Under the pieces are notes generated by a model. That model saw only the letters and a program-made list of their open reading frames with translations, did no database searches and was not told the DNA's origin. The position numbers and the translations under genes are program-made. From assembly GCA_021732995.1 (NCBI GenBank), contig JAKFWA010000023.1, positions 1 through 64,000 on the forward strand: DNA of 64,000 nucleotides. The letters run 5' to 3'. This stretch comes from Planctomycetaceae bacterium. Lineage in GTDB: Bacteria > Planctomycetota > Planctomycetia > Planctomycetales > Planctomycetaceae. How positions within the stretch are numbered: position 1 is the first letter of the stretch; every line of letters begins with the position of its first letter. This document shows, in pieces, positions 16,931 to 25,589 of this stretch.

Positions 16931-18292
16931 GTGCTCCATAGCTCGCCCGCCACCGCTGTTGCCAAGACCATTCCCAATATTGACGACGTTCGGCAACTCA
17001 TCCAGCAGGAATCCGATTTCGGCAGCTCACAACTCAATCTTTTGAAGCAGAGCATCAACCGGCAGCAGGTGGCTCAAGTCCGGCAGGAAATCAACGCTCT
17101 ACAGACTTCCATCGAAGGCAAGGCAAAGGTCAGCGACAACACGCTGGCGAAGATCGGCGTCGGGCTGTGCCTGCTGGGCGAACACGCCGAAGCGGTCGAT
17201 TTCCTGAAGCGAGCCGGGAAGCATCCCGTTGCGACCTTCTACCTGGGTGTTGTCCATCTCAATGCCAACGAGCCCAAAGAAGCCGAGAAGTTCTTCGCCG
17301 ATGCTGGCAAGCTGGGCTTTGACGAAATCGGCAGCGAACTGCAGCGAGTGGGAGCAGTGAGAGTTCAGGGCCGCGTTGAAGATGCCGAAAAGGCGTTGCG
17401 GGCGATCGCTGGCAAGGCCGTTTCGCGAGCGGAGTATTCCTTCCAGATGGGCTGCATTCTCGCTGACCGCGGCGACACGATGGGCGCTGTCGAATACTTC
17501 GAGCGCGCTGTCGACATGGACCCCTACCACAACCGCGCCCTGTTCTGGCTGGCGAACGAGAACGCGCGAGCGGGCAACGACGAAGAAGCCATTCAACTGC
17601 TGGAGCGTTCGCTGTCGAAGCCGCCGTTCCTGACGCCGGCTCTGCTGAATCTGGGATTGCTCTACGAAGACAACGGCAACATGGGGGCCGCGGCCTTCTG
17701 CTTCCGTCGTGTTCTTGAGCAGGAACCCAATCACGAACGTGCGAAGCTGTACTTGAAGGACATCGACGCGTCCGAAGGAATGTTCGTTGACGAAGATTCA
17801 ATGCGGGAAGAATCGCGCTTGCGTCAACTGCTCGCGCGCAACCTGGCAGACTTTGAACTCTCCGTTCGCAGCCGCAATTGCCTGTCGCGCCTCAACATCA
17901 ACACGCTGGGTGACCTGACTCGCATCTCCGAGCAGGAACTGCTGGCCAGCCGCAACTTCGGCGAGACCTCGCTGAAAGAACTGCGCGAGCTGATGGAATC
18001 GCAGAACATGAAGATCGGCCAGGCCTCCGAATCGGCCAAGGCCGAACAGGTCGCAGTGCTACCGACAGACCTCACCCCCGAACAACGATCTGCGATCGAG
18101 ATGTCGATTTCCGACTTGGCTCTCTCCGTGCGAGCCCGCAAGTGCATGTCGCGGCTTAACATCACCACGGTGGGTGAGTTGATCCAGCGCACGCCCGATG
18201 AACTGCTTTCCACGCGCAACTTCGGCGTGACGTCGCTGAACGAAATCCGAGCCAAGCTTCAGGAAGCAGGACTCGCGCTGCGTAACGATTGA
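16931..18292 (+). CDS. TPR protein with two C-terminal RNA polymerase alpha-CTD modules
   Basis: A 453-residue cytoplasmic protein starting at GTG 16931, preceded by GGGGGA at normal spacing. The first 290 residues carry TPR-like helical repeats (for example LADRGDTMGAVEYFERAVDM and LGLLYEDNGNMGAAAFCFRR). Residues about 296-365 and 387-450 are two copies of the RNA polymerase alpha-subunit C-terminal domain. The first reads LADFELSVRSRNCLSRLNIN ... LLASRNFGETSLKELRELM. The second reads ISDLALSVRARKCMSRLNIT ... LLSTRNFGVTSLNEIRAKL. The arginine equivalent to the DNA-contacting R265 of the E. coli alpha subunit is kept in both (VRSRNCL, VRARKCM). There is no alpha-NTD, so this is not RpoA. It may bind DNA or sigma factors, which is an inference. 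Such fusions are known only as hypothetical planctomycete proteins. Confidence 0.85.
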   Translation: MLHSSPATAVAKTIPNIDDVRQLIQQESDFGSSQLNLLKQSINRQQVAQVRQEINALQTSIEGKAKVSDNTLAKIGVGLCLLGEHAEAVDFLKRAGKHPVATFYLGVVHLNANEPKEAEKFFADAGKLGFDEIGSELQRVGAVRVQGRVEDAEKALRAIAGKAVSRAEYSFQMGCILADRGDTMGAVEYFERAVDMDPYHNRALFWLANENARAGNDEEAIQLLERSLSKPPFLTPALLNLGLLYEDNGNMGAAAFCFRRVLEQEPNHERAKLYLKDIDASEGMFVDEDSMREESRLRQLLARNLADFELSVRSRNCLSRLNINTLGDLTRISEQELLASRNFGETSLKELRELMESQNMKIGQASESAKAEQVAVLPTDLTPEQRSAIEMSISDLALSVRARKCMSRLNITTVGELIQRTPDELLSTRNFGVTSLNEIRAKLQEAGLALRND

Positions 18293-18402
18293 TCATCAGC
18301 GGCAGCCACGTGCATGCCAAAGCAGACCGCACGTTGAGCGATCGCCTCACAGAGTTCGTCGATGGGCTTCCAGCCGAAGTCCGTCGACGATCCCGTGCAA
18401 CA

Positions 18403-20580
18403 TCAGTGCTTGAAGACGAACTCGGGCGTGTTGAGCATCGCCCAAACGAGGTCCTGAACCGACTTCCGCAAAACGTTGAGGTCGCGTTTGAGGAACTCAA
18501 CGGCGATGGTCTTTTCTTCCGCACTGGGGTAGCGCGAATAGACCGTCAGGTAGAGTTCGTCGACCAGTTCCTCGGGCGGCTTCTTACTGGCAACCAACGT
18601 CGCGGCGGTGCCGGAGTCGGAAGTGACCTTGTTGTAGAGGCTCTGTGAGTTCATCAGGTGCAGAGCCTGCACGATCGTCGTATCGGGCGTGCGTTCGCAG
18701 GGCGGATCCTGGTTGGGGTCCGGACGGCCGAAGGCGTCGAGAAACAATGAATCGATGCGGTGTGACCACAACTGCCGCGACTGTGAACCCGGCGGCATCG
18801 CTGCGAAGTTCTCCGCAGCGCCGGTGATCTGTGACACCGAATCGAGCAAGACTTCCGCTCGCAACCGCTGCCGATAGAAACGCGAATGATTGCGCGTGTC
18901 GGTCACATTGGTGGAGTTCGCCTGAGAACTCAGTCCATAAACGTATGAATTGCAGATGCGGCGAATCAGGTGCTTCAAGTCGTAACCATGATCTCGCAGG
19001 TCGACGGCGAGTGCTTCGAGCAGTTCCGGGTTCGAAGGCGGATTCGAACCGCGCAGGTCATCGACGGGATCGGTCAACCCGCGGCTCATGATGTCGGCCC
19101 AGACACGGTTCGCGATCACTTGCCGGAAGAAGGCGTTGTCTTTGGACGTGAGCCAGTCCGCGAAGACTTCGCGCGGATCTTCCACATCAGCTCCAACCGG
19201 TGCCGACCCAAACAGCGGCTTGGGTTCCATCGCCTTGCCGGTGATGGGGTGATTCACGGCTCCCGACTTGCCCGCGAAGACGAACTCTTCGCTGCCGGAA
19301 ATTGGTGGCGATAGTCCTACTCCCTTGCGGCCGACCTTCGCGAAGTACGCGGCCAGTCCGTAGAAGTCATCCTGGCTCCAGACTTCGTTGGGATGATGAT
19401 GGCACTTGGCACATTCCAGTCGAATGCCCAGGAACAACTGGCTGACGATCGTGGTGATTTCGTCCGGCGATCGTCGATCGCGGAACAGCGTCACGGCACC
19501 GTTCCTCCACGTGCCGCCTTTCGCCGTGACCAGCTCGCGCACGAACTGGTCATACGGCTTGTTCTTGCGAAACGCATCGCGAATCCAGGCGTCGTAGTTC
19601 AAGGTTGTCTTGATGCCGACGCGATACGGATTCGGACGCAGCAGGTCGGCCCACTTGTTCGACCAGTGATCAACGTATTCGGGCGAATCCAGCAGTCGAT
19701 CAACCAGTTGAGCCCGCTTCTCCGGTGACTTGTCATCCAGAAAAGCGTGAGTCTCCTGCAGCGTGGGAACGCGACCGATGATGTCGATGTACGCACGACG
19801 CAAGAAGGCATGTTCGGGGGCCGGGTCGGAGGGCGTCAGGTTCAGTCGAGCCAGCTTCTTCCACACGAACTCGTCGATGTAGTTGTGCTTCGGCAACGCG
19901 GAATAGGTCTCAGCGGCGACGGGCGTCTGCAGCGGGACGGCGATCGTCGTCACCGCGATGCCGCCCATGTAACGCGACATGATCGCCGCTTCACCGGTGA
20001 CTCCCGTCGTGCTGACCAAGCCGTGCTTGTCGACTCCGGCGATCGCACTCTCGTTCGATTGAAACGCCGATAGCCGAGTCACGTCGCGGGTCGTGTTGTC
20101 TGAGTAATGAGCTGTCACCGCGAGTTGCTGACGCTCATCAGCTTTCATGCTGCGTTCGGTCGGAGCGACAGTCACCTTGGTGAGTTTCGGCGCGTTCGGC
20201 TGACGGCGGGGCATCCCGTCTTCGATCCAGCGTTTGAGCAGTTCGTACTCGGGCGTGCCGAGTTCCAGTCGCCGTCCGCCGCCATGCGGCATCTGACCCA
20301 GCGGTTTCAGCAGGAGCAGGCTGCGTTCGGCAGACGTCGCGAAGATGCGGCGGCCCCGTGCCTCGTTCGCCAGCGCCGCATAGTCAAAATCCGTGTCGAA
20401 TCCGAAGAGGGAAAGGGCAAAGCCATTCTGTCCGCGTGACTTGCCGTGGCAGGGACCAGAGTTGCATCCGCCGGCCGTCAGCACCGGAATAATATCGTTC
20501 TCGAAGTCGATTGGCTGAGCCGCCCAGGCAGTAGACGCCAAGGCCAGCAGGCAGAGGAAAGCACTCAACAACTTCGACAT
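18403..20580 (-). CDS. DUF1549/DUF1553 protein with Big_2-like domain
   Basis: A 725-residue exported protein with a signal peptide (MSKLLSAFLCLLALASTAWA). An atypical haem-like segment follows, CNSGPCHGKSRGQNGF (CxxxxCH rather than CxxCH). Residues about 150-235 look like a bacterial Ig-like (Big_2) domain (RSMKADERQQLAVTAHYSDN ... DVTRLSAFQSNESAIAGVDK). Then DUF1549 (DEFVWKKLARLNLTPSDPAP, YVDHWSNKWADLLRPN, CAKCHHHPNEVW) and DUF1553 (RQVIANRVWADIMSRGL, ELLEALAVDLRDHGYDLKHL, QALHLMNSQSLYNKV). It belongs to a different subfamily from the protein at 8294. The role is unknown. Confidence 0.88.
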   Translation of the reverse strand: MSKLLSAFLCLLALASTAWAAQPIDFENDIIPVLTAGGCNSGPCHGKSRGQNGFALSLFGFDTDFDYAALANEARGRRIFATSAERSLLLLKPLGQMPHGGGRRLELGTPEYELLKRWIEDGMPRRQPNAPKLTKVTVAPTERSMKADERQQLAVTAHYSDNTTRDVTRLSAFQSNESAIAGVDKHGLVSTTGVTGEAAIMSRYMGGIAVTTIAVPLQTPVAAETYSALPKHNYIDEFVWKKLARLNLTPSDPAPEHAFLRRAYIDIIGRVPTLQETHAFLDDKSPEKRAQLVDRLLDSPEYVDHWSNKWADLLRPNPYRVGIKTTLNYDAWIRDAFRKNKPYDQFVRELVTAKGGTWRNGAVTLFRDRRSPDEITTIVSQLFLGIRLECAKCHHHPNEVWSQDDFYGLAAYFAKVGRKGVGLSPPISGSEEFVFAGKSGAVNHPITGKAMEPKPLFGSAPVGADVEDPREVFADWLTSKDNAFFRQVIANRVWADIMSRGLTDPVDDLRGSNPPSNPELLEALAVDLRDHGYDLKHLIRRICNSYVYGLSSQANSTNVTDTRNHSRFYRQRLRAEVLLDSVSQITGAAENFAAMPPGSQSRQLWSHRIDSLFLDAFGRPDPNQDPPCERTPDTTIVQALHLMNSQSLYNKVTSDSGTAATLVASKKPPEELVDELYLTVYSRYPSAEEKTIAVEFLKRDLNVLRKSVQDLVWAMLNTPEFVFKH

Positions 20581-20721
20581 GCTTGAAACTCGCAGATGTT
20601 CGCGGGTGTTCTGTCGCGGCGGTTAGGAGCAAGTCCCGCGCAGAACGATTCGTCACCGCACAACTTACGGGCTGCGGGTCGCCTGACGCCAGAGTTTCGA
20701 TCGTTTGCGTGTTTGCCGCCG

Positions 20722-21348
20722 TTACGAAGTCCACTGGCTCGGCAGTCCACTGGTCGGTGGCAGGCGCAGATTCCAGCGCAGCGCCGCCAGTCGCGACACC
20801 ACAATCGTCAACGTGCCAGACCACAACGTGATGGGCTCGGCGACTCCGGCCATCCCCAGCAGCAGATAGACCCAGCAACCCAGGAACGAACACGTTGCGT
20901 AGAGTGGTGTCGTCGGGCGAAACAGATTCGGCACCTGATTGCAGACGACGTCGCCAATCACGCCGCCGAAGGTTCCCGTGATGACTCCGAACAAGGATGC
21001 CACAAACGGCGTCGTGCCCGCGTTCAGAGCGTGGTTCGCCCCGACGATGCTGAAAAAGCCCATGCCGAGCGCATCGGGAAGGAAAAGACCCTTCTCCAGC
21101 CAGTTTGGCCACCGCTTCAGCGCTGAACCGATTAGCGCGAGCACAAACACGATCAAGGCGAAGTGGTCGTACTGAATCCAGAACAGCGGATGGCGGTCCA
21201 GCATGACGTCGCGGAGCGTGCCACCACCGAAAGCCACGATGAAAGACAGGGTGAGCACGCCCACGAAGTCAAAATGGTTCCGGCGCGCCAGCAGAACTCC
21301 ATAAATGGCTGACGAAATCACTCCCAGAAGCTCAATCGCAGACAGCAT
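20722..21348 (-). CDS. UPF0126 / TRIC-type cation channel family membrane protein
   Basis: A 208-residue inner-membrane protein with about six or seven hydrophobic segments. It has the family duplication: FDFVGVLTLSFIVAFGGGTLRDVM in the first half, and FSIVGANHALNAGTTPFVAS plus GTFGGVIGDVVCNQVP in the second. The glycine-rich GGGTLRD and GGVIGD motifs are diagnostic of UPF0126 (YicG/YadS), the bacterial relatives of trimeric intracellular cation channels. The transported ion is not known from the sequence. Confidence 0.88.
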   Translation of the reverse strand: MLSAIELLGVISSAIYGVLLARRNHFDFVGVLTLSFIVAFGGGTLRDVMLDRHPLFWIQYDHFALIVFVLALIGSALKRWPNWLEKGLFLPDALGMGFFSIVGANHALNAGTTPFVASLFGVITGTFGGVIGDVVCNQVPNLFRPTTPLYATCSFLGCWVYLLLGMAGVAEPITLWSGTLTIVVSRLAALRWNLRLPPTSGLPSQWTS

Positions 21349-21508
21349 GTTGTTCCAGCAGCGTTAGAGACGACGTCAAGCCAGTGACCTCGTTAGAGAC
21401 ACTGGCCGCGACCAAAAGGTTGCGCGGCCTTGAATCGCGGCGAGCGGTCCATCAGAAGACGTGCGGAACATAACGGATTCCGCTCAGGCGCTCTTTAGAG
21501 GTTTCGCC

Positions 21509-22453
21509 ATGCAACTCTCCCGACGCTCCGCTCTGAAGTACGGCACCGCCGCCCTGCTGACCGCTGGCTTGCCATTGTCACCCGCCAGAGCCAACCGCAA
21601 ACCCATCAAGGACCGCATGACGCTGGGTTTCAGCACCTACGGCATGAAGTCGCTGACGACCGAACGCGCTCTGGAACTGACGGCCGAAATCGGGTTCGAA
21701 GCTGTCGAAATCTGTGTGCAGCCGGAGTGGGACTCGACTCCAGCGAAGCTCAGCGCCGACCGGCGCACTGCGATCAAAGGCATCCTGGCGAAAACCGGGT
21801 TGCGACTGACCGCGCTGATGGAACACCTCTTTCCGGCAGTCACCGCAGAAGAGCACAAGTTGCAACTGGAACGTCTGAAGGGAGTCTTTGAGCTGGCTCG
21901 CGCGTTGGGTGGCGACCAGCCTCCCGTTTTGCAAACCGTGCTGGGTGGCGGTACCTGGGAAGACAAGAAGGCTCTTTACGTCGACCGAGTTGGCGATTGG
22001 GTGAAACTCGGCCGTGAGATGGGCGTCGTCACCTGCGTGAAGCCTCATCGCGGCGGGGCAATGTCCAAACCCGATGAGGGCGTGTGGCTCGTCAAACAGA
22101 TCGGTCAGGCTCCCTGGGTGAAGATTGTCTACGACTACAGCCACTACGTGTTCCGCGACATTCCGCTCGAAGCATCGCTCAAGGAAGCCCTGCCCTTCAT
22201 TGGCCATGTGGCCGTCAAAGACACCGTCCAGAAGGACGGCAAGGCCAGCTTCGTGCTGCCCGGCGAGGCCGGCACGATCGACTACGCGACCATCCTGAAG
22301 CTGCTCAAAGCGGGTGGCTACACCGGGGACATCTCCTGCGAGGTGAGCGGCATGGTCTTCGGCAAACCGGACTACAACCCGGAAGTCGCCGCAAAAACAT
22401 GCCACAAGAACATGCTGCCGGTGTTTCGCGCTCAAGTTCTCGGCACTGCGTGA
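21509..22453 (+). CDS. Exported sugar phosphate isomerase/epimerase-like TIM barrel protein
   Basis: A 314-residue protein with a twin-arginine leader (LSRRSALKYGTAALLTAGLP), so probably exported folded. The mature part is an AP-endonuclease-family-2 TIM barrel (xylose-isomerase-like): MTLGFSTYGMKSLTTERALE, IGFEAVEICVQPEW, a metal-site-like CVKPHRGG, VKIVYDYSHY, HVAVKDTV and YTGDISCEVSG. Its substrate is unknown; planctomycetes carry many such proteins linked to sugar metabolism. ATG 21509 is preferred over an earlier in-frame start because the Tat leader begins there. It converges with argJ. Confidence 0.85.
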   Translation: MQLSRRSALKYGTAALLTAGLPLSPARANRKPIKDRMTLGFSTYGMKSLTTERALELTAEIGFEAVEICVQPEWDSTPAKLSADRRTAIKGILAKTGLRLTALMEHLFPAVTAEEHKLQLERLKGVFELARALGGDQPPVLQTVLGGGTWEDKKALYVDRVGDWVKLGREMGVVTCVKPHRGGAMSKPDEGVWLVKQIGQAPWVKIVYDYSHYVFRDIPLEASLKEALPFIGHVAVKDTVQKDGKASFVLPGEAGTIDYATILKLLKAGGYTGDISCEVSGMVFGKPDYNPEVAAKTCHKNMLPVFRAQVLGTA

Positions 22454-22486
22454 GAGTTCGACCTCGCAGTTCGCGGAGAGCCCAAG

Positions 22487-22513
22487 CTGATCGAGATCGG
22501 ATTTCTCGATCAG
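22487..22513. terminator. Hairpin between convergent genes
   Basis: A perfect 9-bp inverted repeat, CTGATCGAG / CTCGATCAG, with a 9-nt loop sits midway between the convergent stops of the TIM-barrel gene and argJ. There is no T tract on either side, so a terminator role is only probable. Confidence 0.45.
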
Positions 22514-22538
22514 CCAGTCAGCCTCTGGCTGCGATCGA

Positions 22539-23735
22539 TCAGGTCGTGTAGTCGGCGTTGAGCCGAACATACTCGGCGGTCAGGTCGCTAGTCCAGTAGC
22601 GGACGGACGCCTCACCCAGAGTGAACACCAGACGGACCGACACATCGCGATTCGTGCGGATCGACTGCGATAGCGCTTTCAGATCGCAGGTAATCGGTGC
22701 TCCGTCTTTGTAAATTGGGATTTCGTTGATCCACAGACTCATGTCTTCTTCGCGGAACTCGACCCCGGCATAGCCCGCTGCGGAGATAATGCGTCCCCAG
22801 TTGGGATCGGCTCCGGTAATGGCGGTCTTCACCAGAGCGCTGTCAGCGATCTCTTTGGCAATCTTGAACGCTTCATCGCGCGTCCGAGTGCCGACGACAT
22901 CAATCGTGACGAAGTGATCGGCGCCTTCGGCATCACGAATAATGGCCATCGCCAGATCCATCGCCACAGCGTCAATCGCTCCCTGCAGAATGGCTCGCGC
23001 GTCACCTGTCGGGAAACCGGCATTCGCTCTGCCGTTGGCGAGCAGGATCGCCGAGTCACTGGTGCTCGTATGCCCTTCCACGCTGATGCAGTTGAAGCTG
23101 CGGTTCACGGCGTGACGCAGCATCTCATCGCAGTCGGCGGGGCTGAGCGTCGCATCGGTCATGATGACGCACAGCATGGTCGCCATGTTGGGGCCGATCA
23201 TCGCGGCGCCCTTGGCCGTGCCGCTGACGCGTACCGGTCGCCCGTTGATCTGCACCTCCCGAGTCGCCTGCTTCGGCACGGTGTCCGTCGTCATGATGCC
23301 GCGCGCGGCGTTCAGGAACGACTGCGAGTCAGGGCTAAGCTGAGCAACTACGCGCGGGAAGCCTGAAGCCAGCGCTTCCTTGGGCAAAAAACGTCCGATG
23401 ACACCCGTCGAACACACCAGCACGTCGTCAGCTTCGCAGCCGATCAATGCCGCGACTTCAGCCGTCATCCATTTAGCATCTTCAATCCCGCGGTCGCCGG
23501 TGCAGGCGTTTGAATTGCCTGAATTGATCACCACAGCCCGAGTCGTGCCGCGTGGCACTCGCTGACGACAAACCTTGACAGGAGCTCCGCACACCTTGTT
23601 CTGAGTGAAGACACCCGCTGTCGAAGCCGGGCCGTCAGACACAAACAGCGACAAGTCGAAAATGTCGTGATTGGCCTTCACTCCACAGTGCAGGCCAGCG
23701 GCTCGAAAGCCCTGCGGCAATAGTTGCTGAGTCAT
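22539..23735 (-). CDS. argJ: Bifunctional glutamate N-acetyltransferase / amino-acid acetyltransferase
   Basis: Transfers acetyl from N-acetylornithine to glutamate and can also acetylate glutamate from acetyl-CoA, so it closes the cyclic arginine pathway (cytoplasm). It has 398 residues from ATG 23735. The precursor self-cleaves before the nucleophilic threonine in NMATMLC (T186). The flanking family motifs NSGNSNACTG, STGVIG, KGAAMIGPNMATML and a C-terminal TADYTT-like tail (here LNADYTT) are all present. It stands apart from other arg genes. The next upstream gene on the same strand, a TlpA-like lipoprotein, is functionally unrelated. Confidence 0.95.
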   Translation of the reverse strand: MTQQLLPQGFRAAGLHCGVKANHDIFDLSLFVSDGPASTAGVFTQNKVCGAPVKVCRQRVPRGTTRAVVINSGNSNACTGDRGIEDAKWMTAEVAALIGCEADDVLVCSTGVIGRFLPKEALASGFPRVVAQLSPDSQSFLNAARGIMTTDTVPKQATREVQINGRPVRVSGTAKGAAMIGPNMATMLCVIMTDATLSPADCDEMLRHAVNRSFNCISVEGHTSTSDSAILLANGRANAGFPTGDARAILQGAIDAVAMDLAMAIIRDAEGADHFVTIDVVGTRTRDEAFKIAKEIADSALVKTAITGADPNWGRIISAAGYAGVEFREEDMSLWINEIPIYKDGAPITCDLKALSQSIRTNRDVSVRLVFTLGEASVRYWTSDLTAEYVRLNADYTT

Positions 23736-23788
23736 GAGTTGAACTGCGTTTCGCGAAATGTGTTTCAAAGAAGCTCGAAGCGGACTGG

Positions 23789-24460
23789 TTACTGCCCTTC
23801 AGCAACCAGAGCCGCGACAGCGGCATCAAGTTCGGCCGGATCGACACCTTTCATGGTGGCAACGTCGGCGGCGAACGTCTTGCGAAGCTGGCCGGTGCGG
23901 TCATAGAGCTTGTAGTGCGGCAGCCCCGAGTCCCCGATTTCATAGGCGGCGAACGACTTGTCTGTGTCTGCCAGGTTGCATTGCAGGTTCTCGAAGGGAG
24001 CCTTCATCGACGTCAGAAACTCTTCCACGTCTTTTTGGGACTCGGGATCGTCGATGGCCACAGTCACCACAGCCAGGCCCTTCGCCGACAGCTTGTGGTA
24101 CAGCTCAACTGTGTGCGGAAACGCCTTGCGGCAAGGACCGCACCACGTACCCCAGAAGTCAACCAACACCACCTTGCCTTTGTGCCCGGCGATGACATCC
24201 GCGTATTCGGCGGGAGAGATCAGCTTAACCTTAACCGAAGTTGCATCGGCACCGTCGCCTGCCTTGGGGATGGCATTCACAGCCTCTGAAACATCCGTCA
24301 GCGGCGGTTCCGTATTGCCTTCCGGCGGTGTGGCTTCCGACGCCGGTAACTTCGCAGCCGACTGCGGCTGAGGAGCAGGCTTCTCAGAAGAACACCCGGA
24401 ACCGAAGGTGATGGCGAACATCAATCCGAGAATGGTCAGGGTTTGCACTAAGCGCGTCAT
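23789..24460 (-). CDS. TlpA-type thioredoxin-fold lipoprotein
   Basis: A 223-residue membrane-anchored periplasmic thiol-disulfide protein. The lipobox ends in FGSGC with the lipidated C23. A Pro/Ala/Glu-rich linker runs to about residue 75, then a thioredoxin fold with the active site WCGPC (C107, C110) after VVLVDFWGT. The cis-proline region is DSGLPHYKLYD. It is a reductase or oxidase of unknown partner, commonly used in cytochrome c maturation or resistance to redox stress. Start chosen at ATG 24460, directly before the signal peptide. Confidence 0.87.
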   Translation of the reverse strand: MTRLVQTLTILGLMFAITFGSGCSSEKPAPQPQSAAKLPASEATPPEGNTEPPLTDVSEAVNAIPKAGDGADATSVKVKLISPAEYADVIAGHKGKVVLVDFWGTWCGPCRKAFPHTVELYHKLSAKGLAVVTVAIDDPESQKDVEEFLTSMKAPFENLQCNLADTDKSFAAYEIGDSGLPHYKLYDRTGQLRKTFAADVATMKGVDPAELDAAVAALVAEGQ

Positions 24461-25181
24461 GATTGAATCCTTTTCTTCATCGGGCCACCGGCACTGGAAC
24501 CGACGCGTCCGATGAACGACTGCCGAACGTGCCTTCCGGCCCATCCGTGGAAGACACCACGGTCGCAAAATAGTCGAGGCTTGAAAATGGGGCAAATCGC
24601 TCCCGTTGACGATCAGTCAGCTCGCATGCAGAGCTGTCTCCGTGGTCGCCCACGTCACTCTTGTATGCACTGTAATCGCGACCGAGTCGATCATTCGTGA
24701 ATCCTGCGGACGAAGCGATCTCAGCGGCAACAGGCAGTCCTCGAAAACGCCGTCAGGTTCCCGGTCCCCGAAAGAGTCCCCCGACCGATACGACTCATCG
24801 TGCTGCTGAGACGAAAGTTAGAAGCTCAGAAAATTCCCGAGCGATTACCCAGCGGGCGTGTCTGTCTCGTCGTAGTCGTGACACCCCAGTGATTCCCAGC
24901 GGCGGACGATGAAAACAAGCGGGCTCGAACTCTTCAGCAGATTTGTGCCGCTTGTTGGATTCACCAGATTCGAGTGTATTGAAGATGCAGGTTGTGCCGA
25001 TAAAGGCAGCGTCCGGAGGCGTCAGAGTTCACGGAGTCACCGCCAGGGACTCAGTTTACCGAGTTTCAAGCGCTGAAGCTGACGCGGGCCGCGACCAAAT
25101 TGCATCTGATGGAACGACTTGCTGGAGGTTCAGGAATTGGTCGCAAAAGTCACCACATCCGGTTCCGGGCAAAGGCGGCGT
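24461..25181. other. Intergenic region, no gene recognised
   Basis: About 720 bp between the divergent TlpA-like and acylphosphatase genes. Several short open frames occur but none has a family match, a good ribosome binding site or a signal peptide. No tRNA-like fold or repeat was found. Confidence 0.5.
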
Positions 25182-25475
25182 ATGCATGCTGCACCCCAAA
25201 ATTCGCCAGTCAGCATCCGAATCATCTACCGCGGCAACGTGCAAGGTGTGGGCTTCCGCTACACCACGAACCACATTGCCCGCCGCCACGCGGTATCCGG
25301 GTATGTCAAGAATCTGCCCGACGGAACCGTTGAGCTAGTGGCATTGGGCCTGAAGAACGCGGTCGATCGCTTTCTGGATGAAGTCGATGGCACGTTCATC
25401 GATCATATCAGCGACAAGGAAACGACTTCGTTGAACGAGTCTTTGCCGCTGGAAGGCTTCGCGATCCGTCGCTAG
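25182..25475 (+). CDS. acyP: Acylphosphatase
   Basis: Hydrolyses acyl phosphates such as acetyl or carbamoyl phosphate (cytoplasm). From ATG 25182 it has 97 residues, the family size. The signature GNVQGVGFRYTT contains the catalytic R26, and GYVKNLPDGTVEL contains the catalytic N44. An upstream in-frame start would add a 21-residue basic tail with no family counterpart, so I use the ATG preceded by AAAGGCGG. Confidence 0.92.
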   Translation: MHAAPQNSPVSIRIIYRGNVQGVGFRYTTNHIARRHAVSGYVKNLPDGTVELVALGLKNAVDRFLDEVDGTFIDHISDKETTSLNESLPLEGFAIRR

Positions 25476-25490
25476 CGTTTCATCGCAGCA

Positions 25491-25555
25491 AGGAATGAGG
25501 GTGCCACTGGCTCTGCCAGTGCCTCATTCCTGCACTGGCGAAGCCAGTGGCACCC
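25491..25555. repeat. Compound palindromic element between convergent genes
   Basis: The long inverted repeat 25499-25555 has arms GGGTGCCACTGGCT / AGCCAGTGGCACCC and an inner TGCCAGTGC / GCACTGGC. A second, overlapping perfect 10-bp inverted repeat, AGGAATGAGG (25491-25500) / CCTCATTCCT (25522-25531), cannot form at the same time. It sits between the convergent acylphosphatase and PepSY genes. It resembles dispersed palindromes seen in planctomycete intergenic regions and could serve as a bidirectional terminator. Confidence 0.7.
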
Positions 25556-25589
25556 AAAACTAAGCTGTGAAAAAGCACCAGTAGTTTGC

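Noticed and set aside
16931-18292. RpoA (RNA polymerase alpha subunit)
   Set aside because: Lacks the N-terminal dimerisation/assembly domain and carries TPRs plus two CTDs.
21578-22570. 330-codon open frame opposite the TIM barrel gene
   Set aside because: Shadow of a well-supported gene in GC-rich DNA; no motifs.
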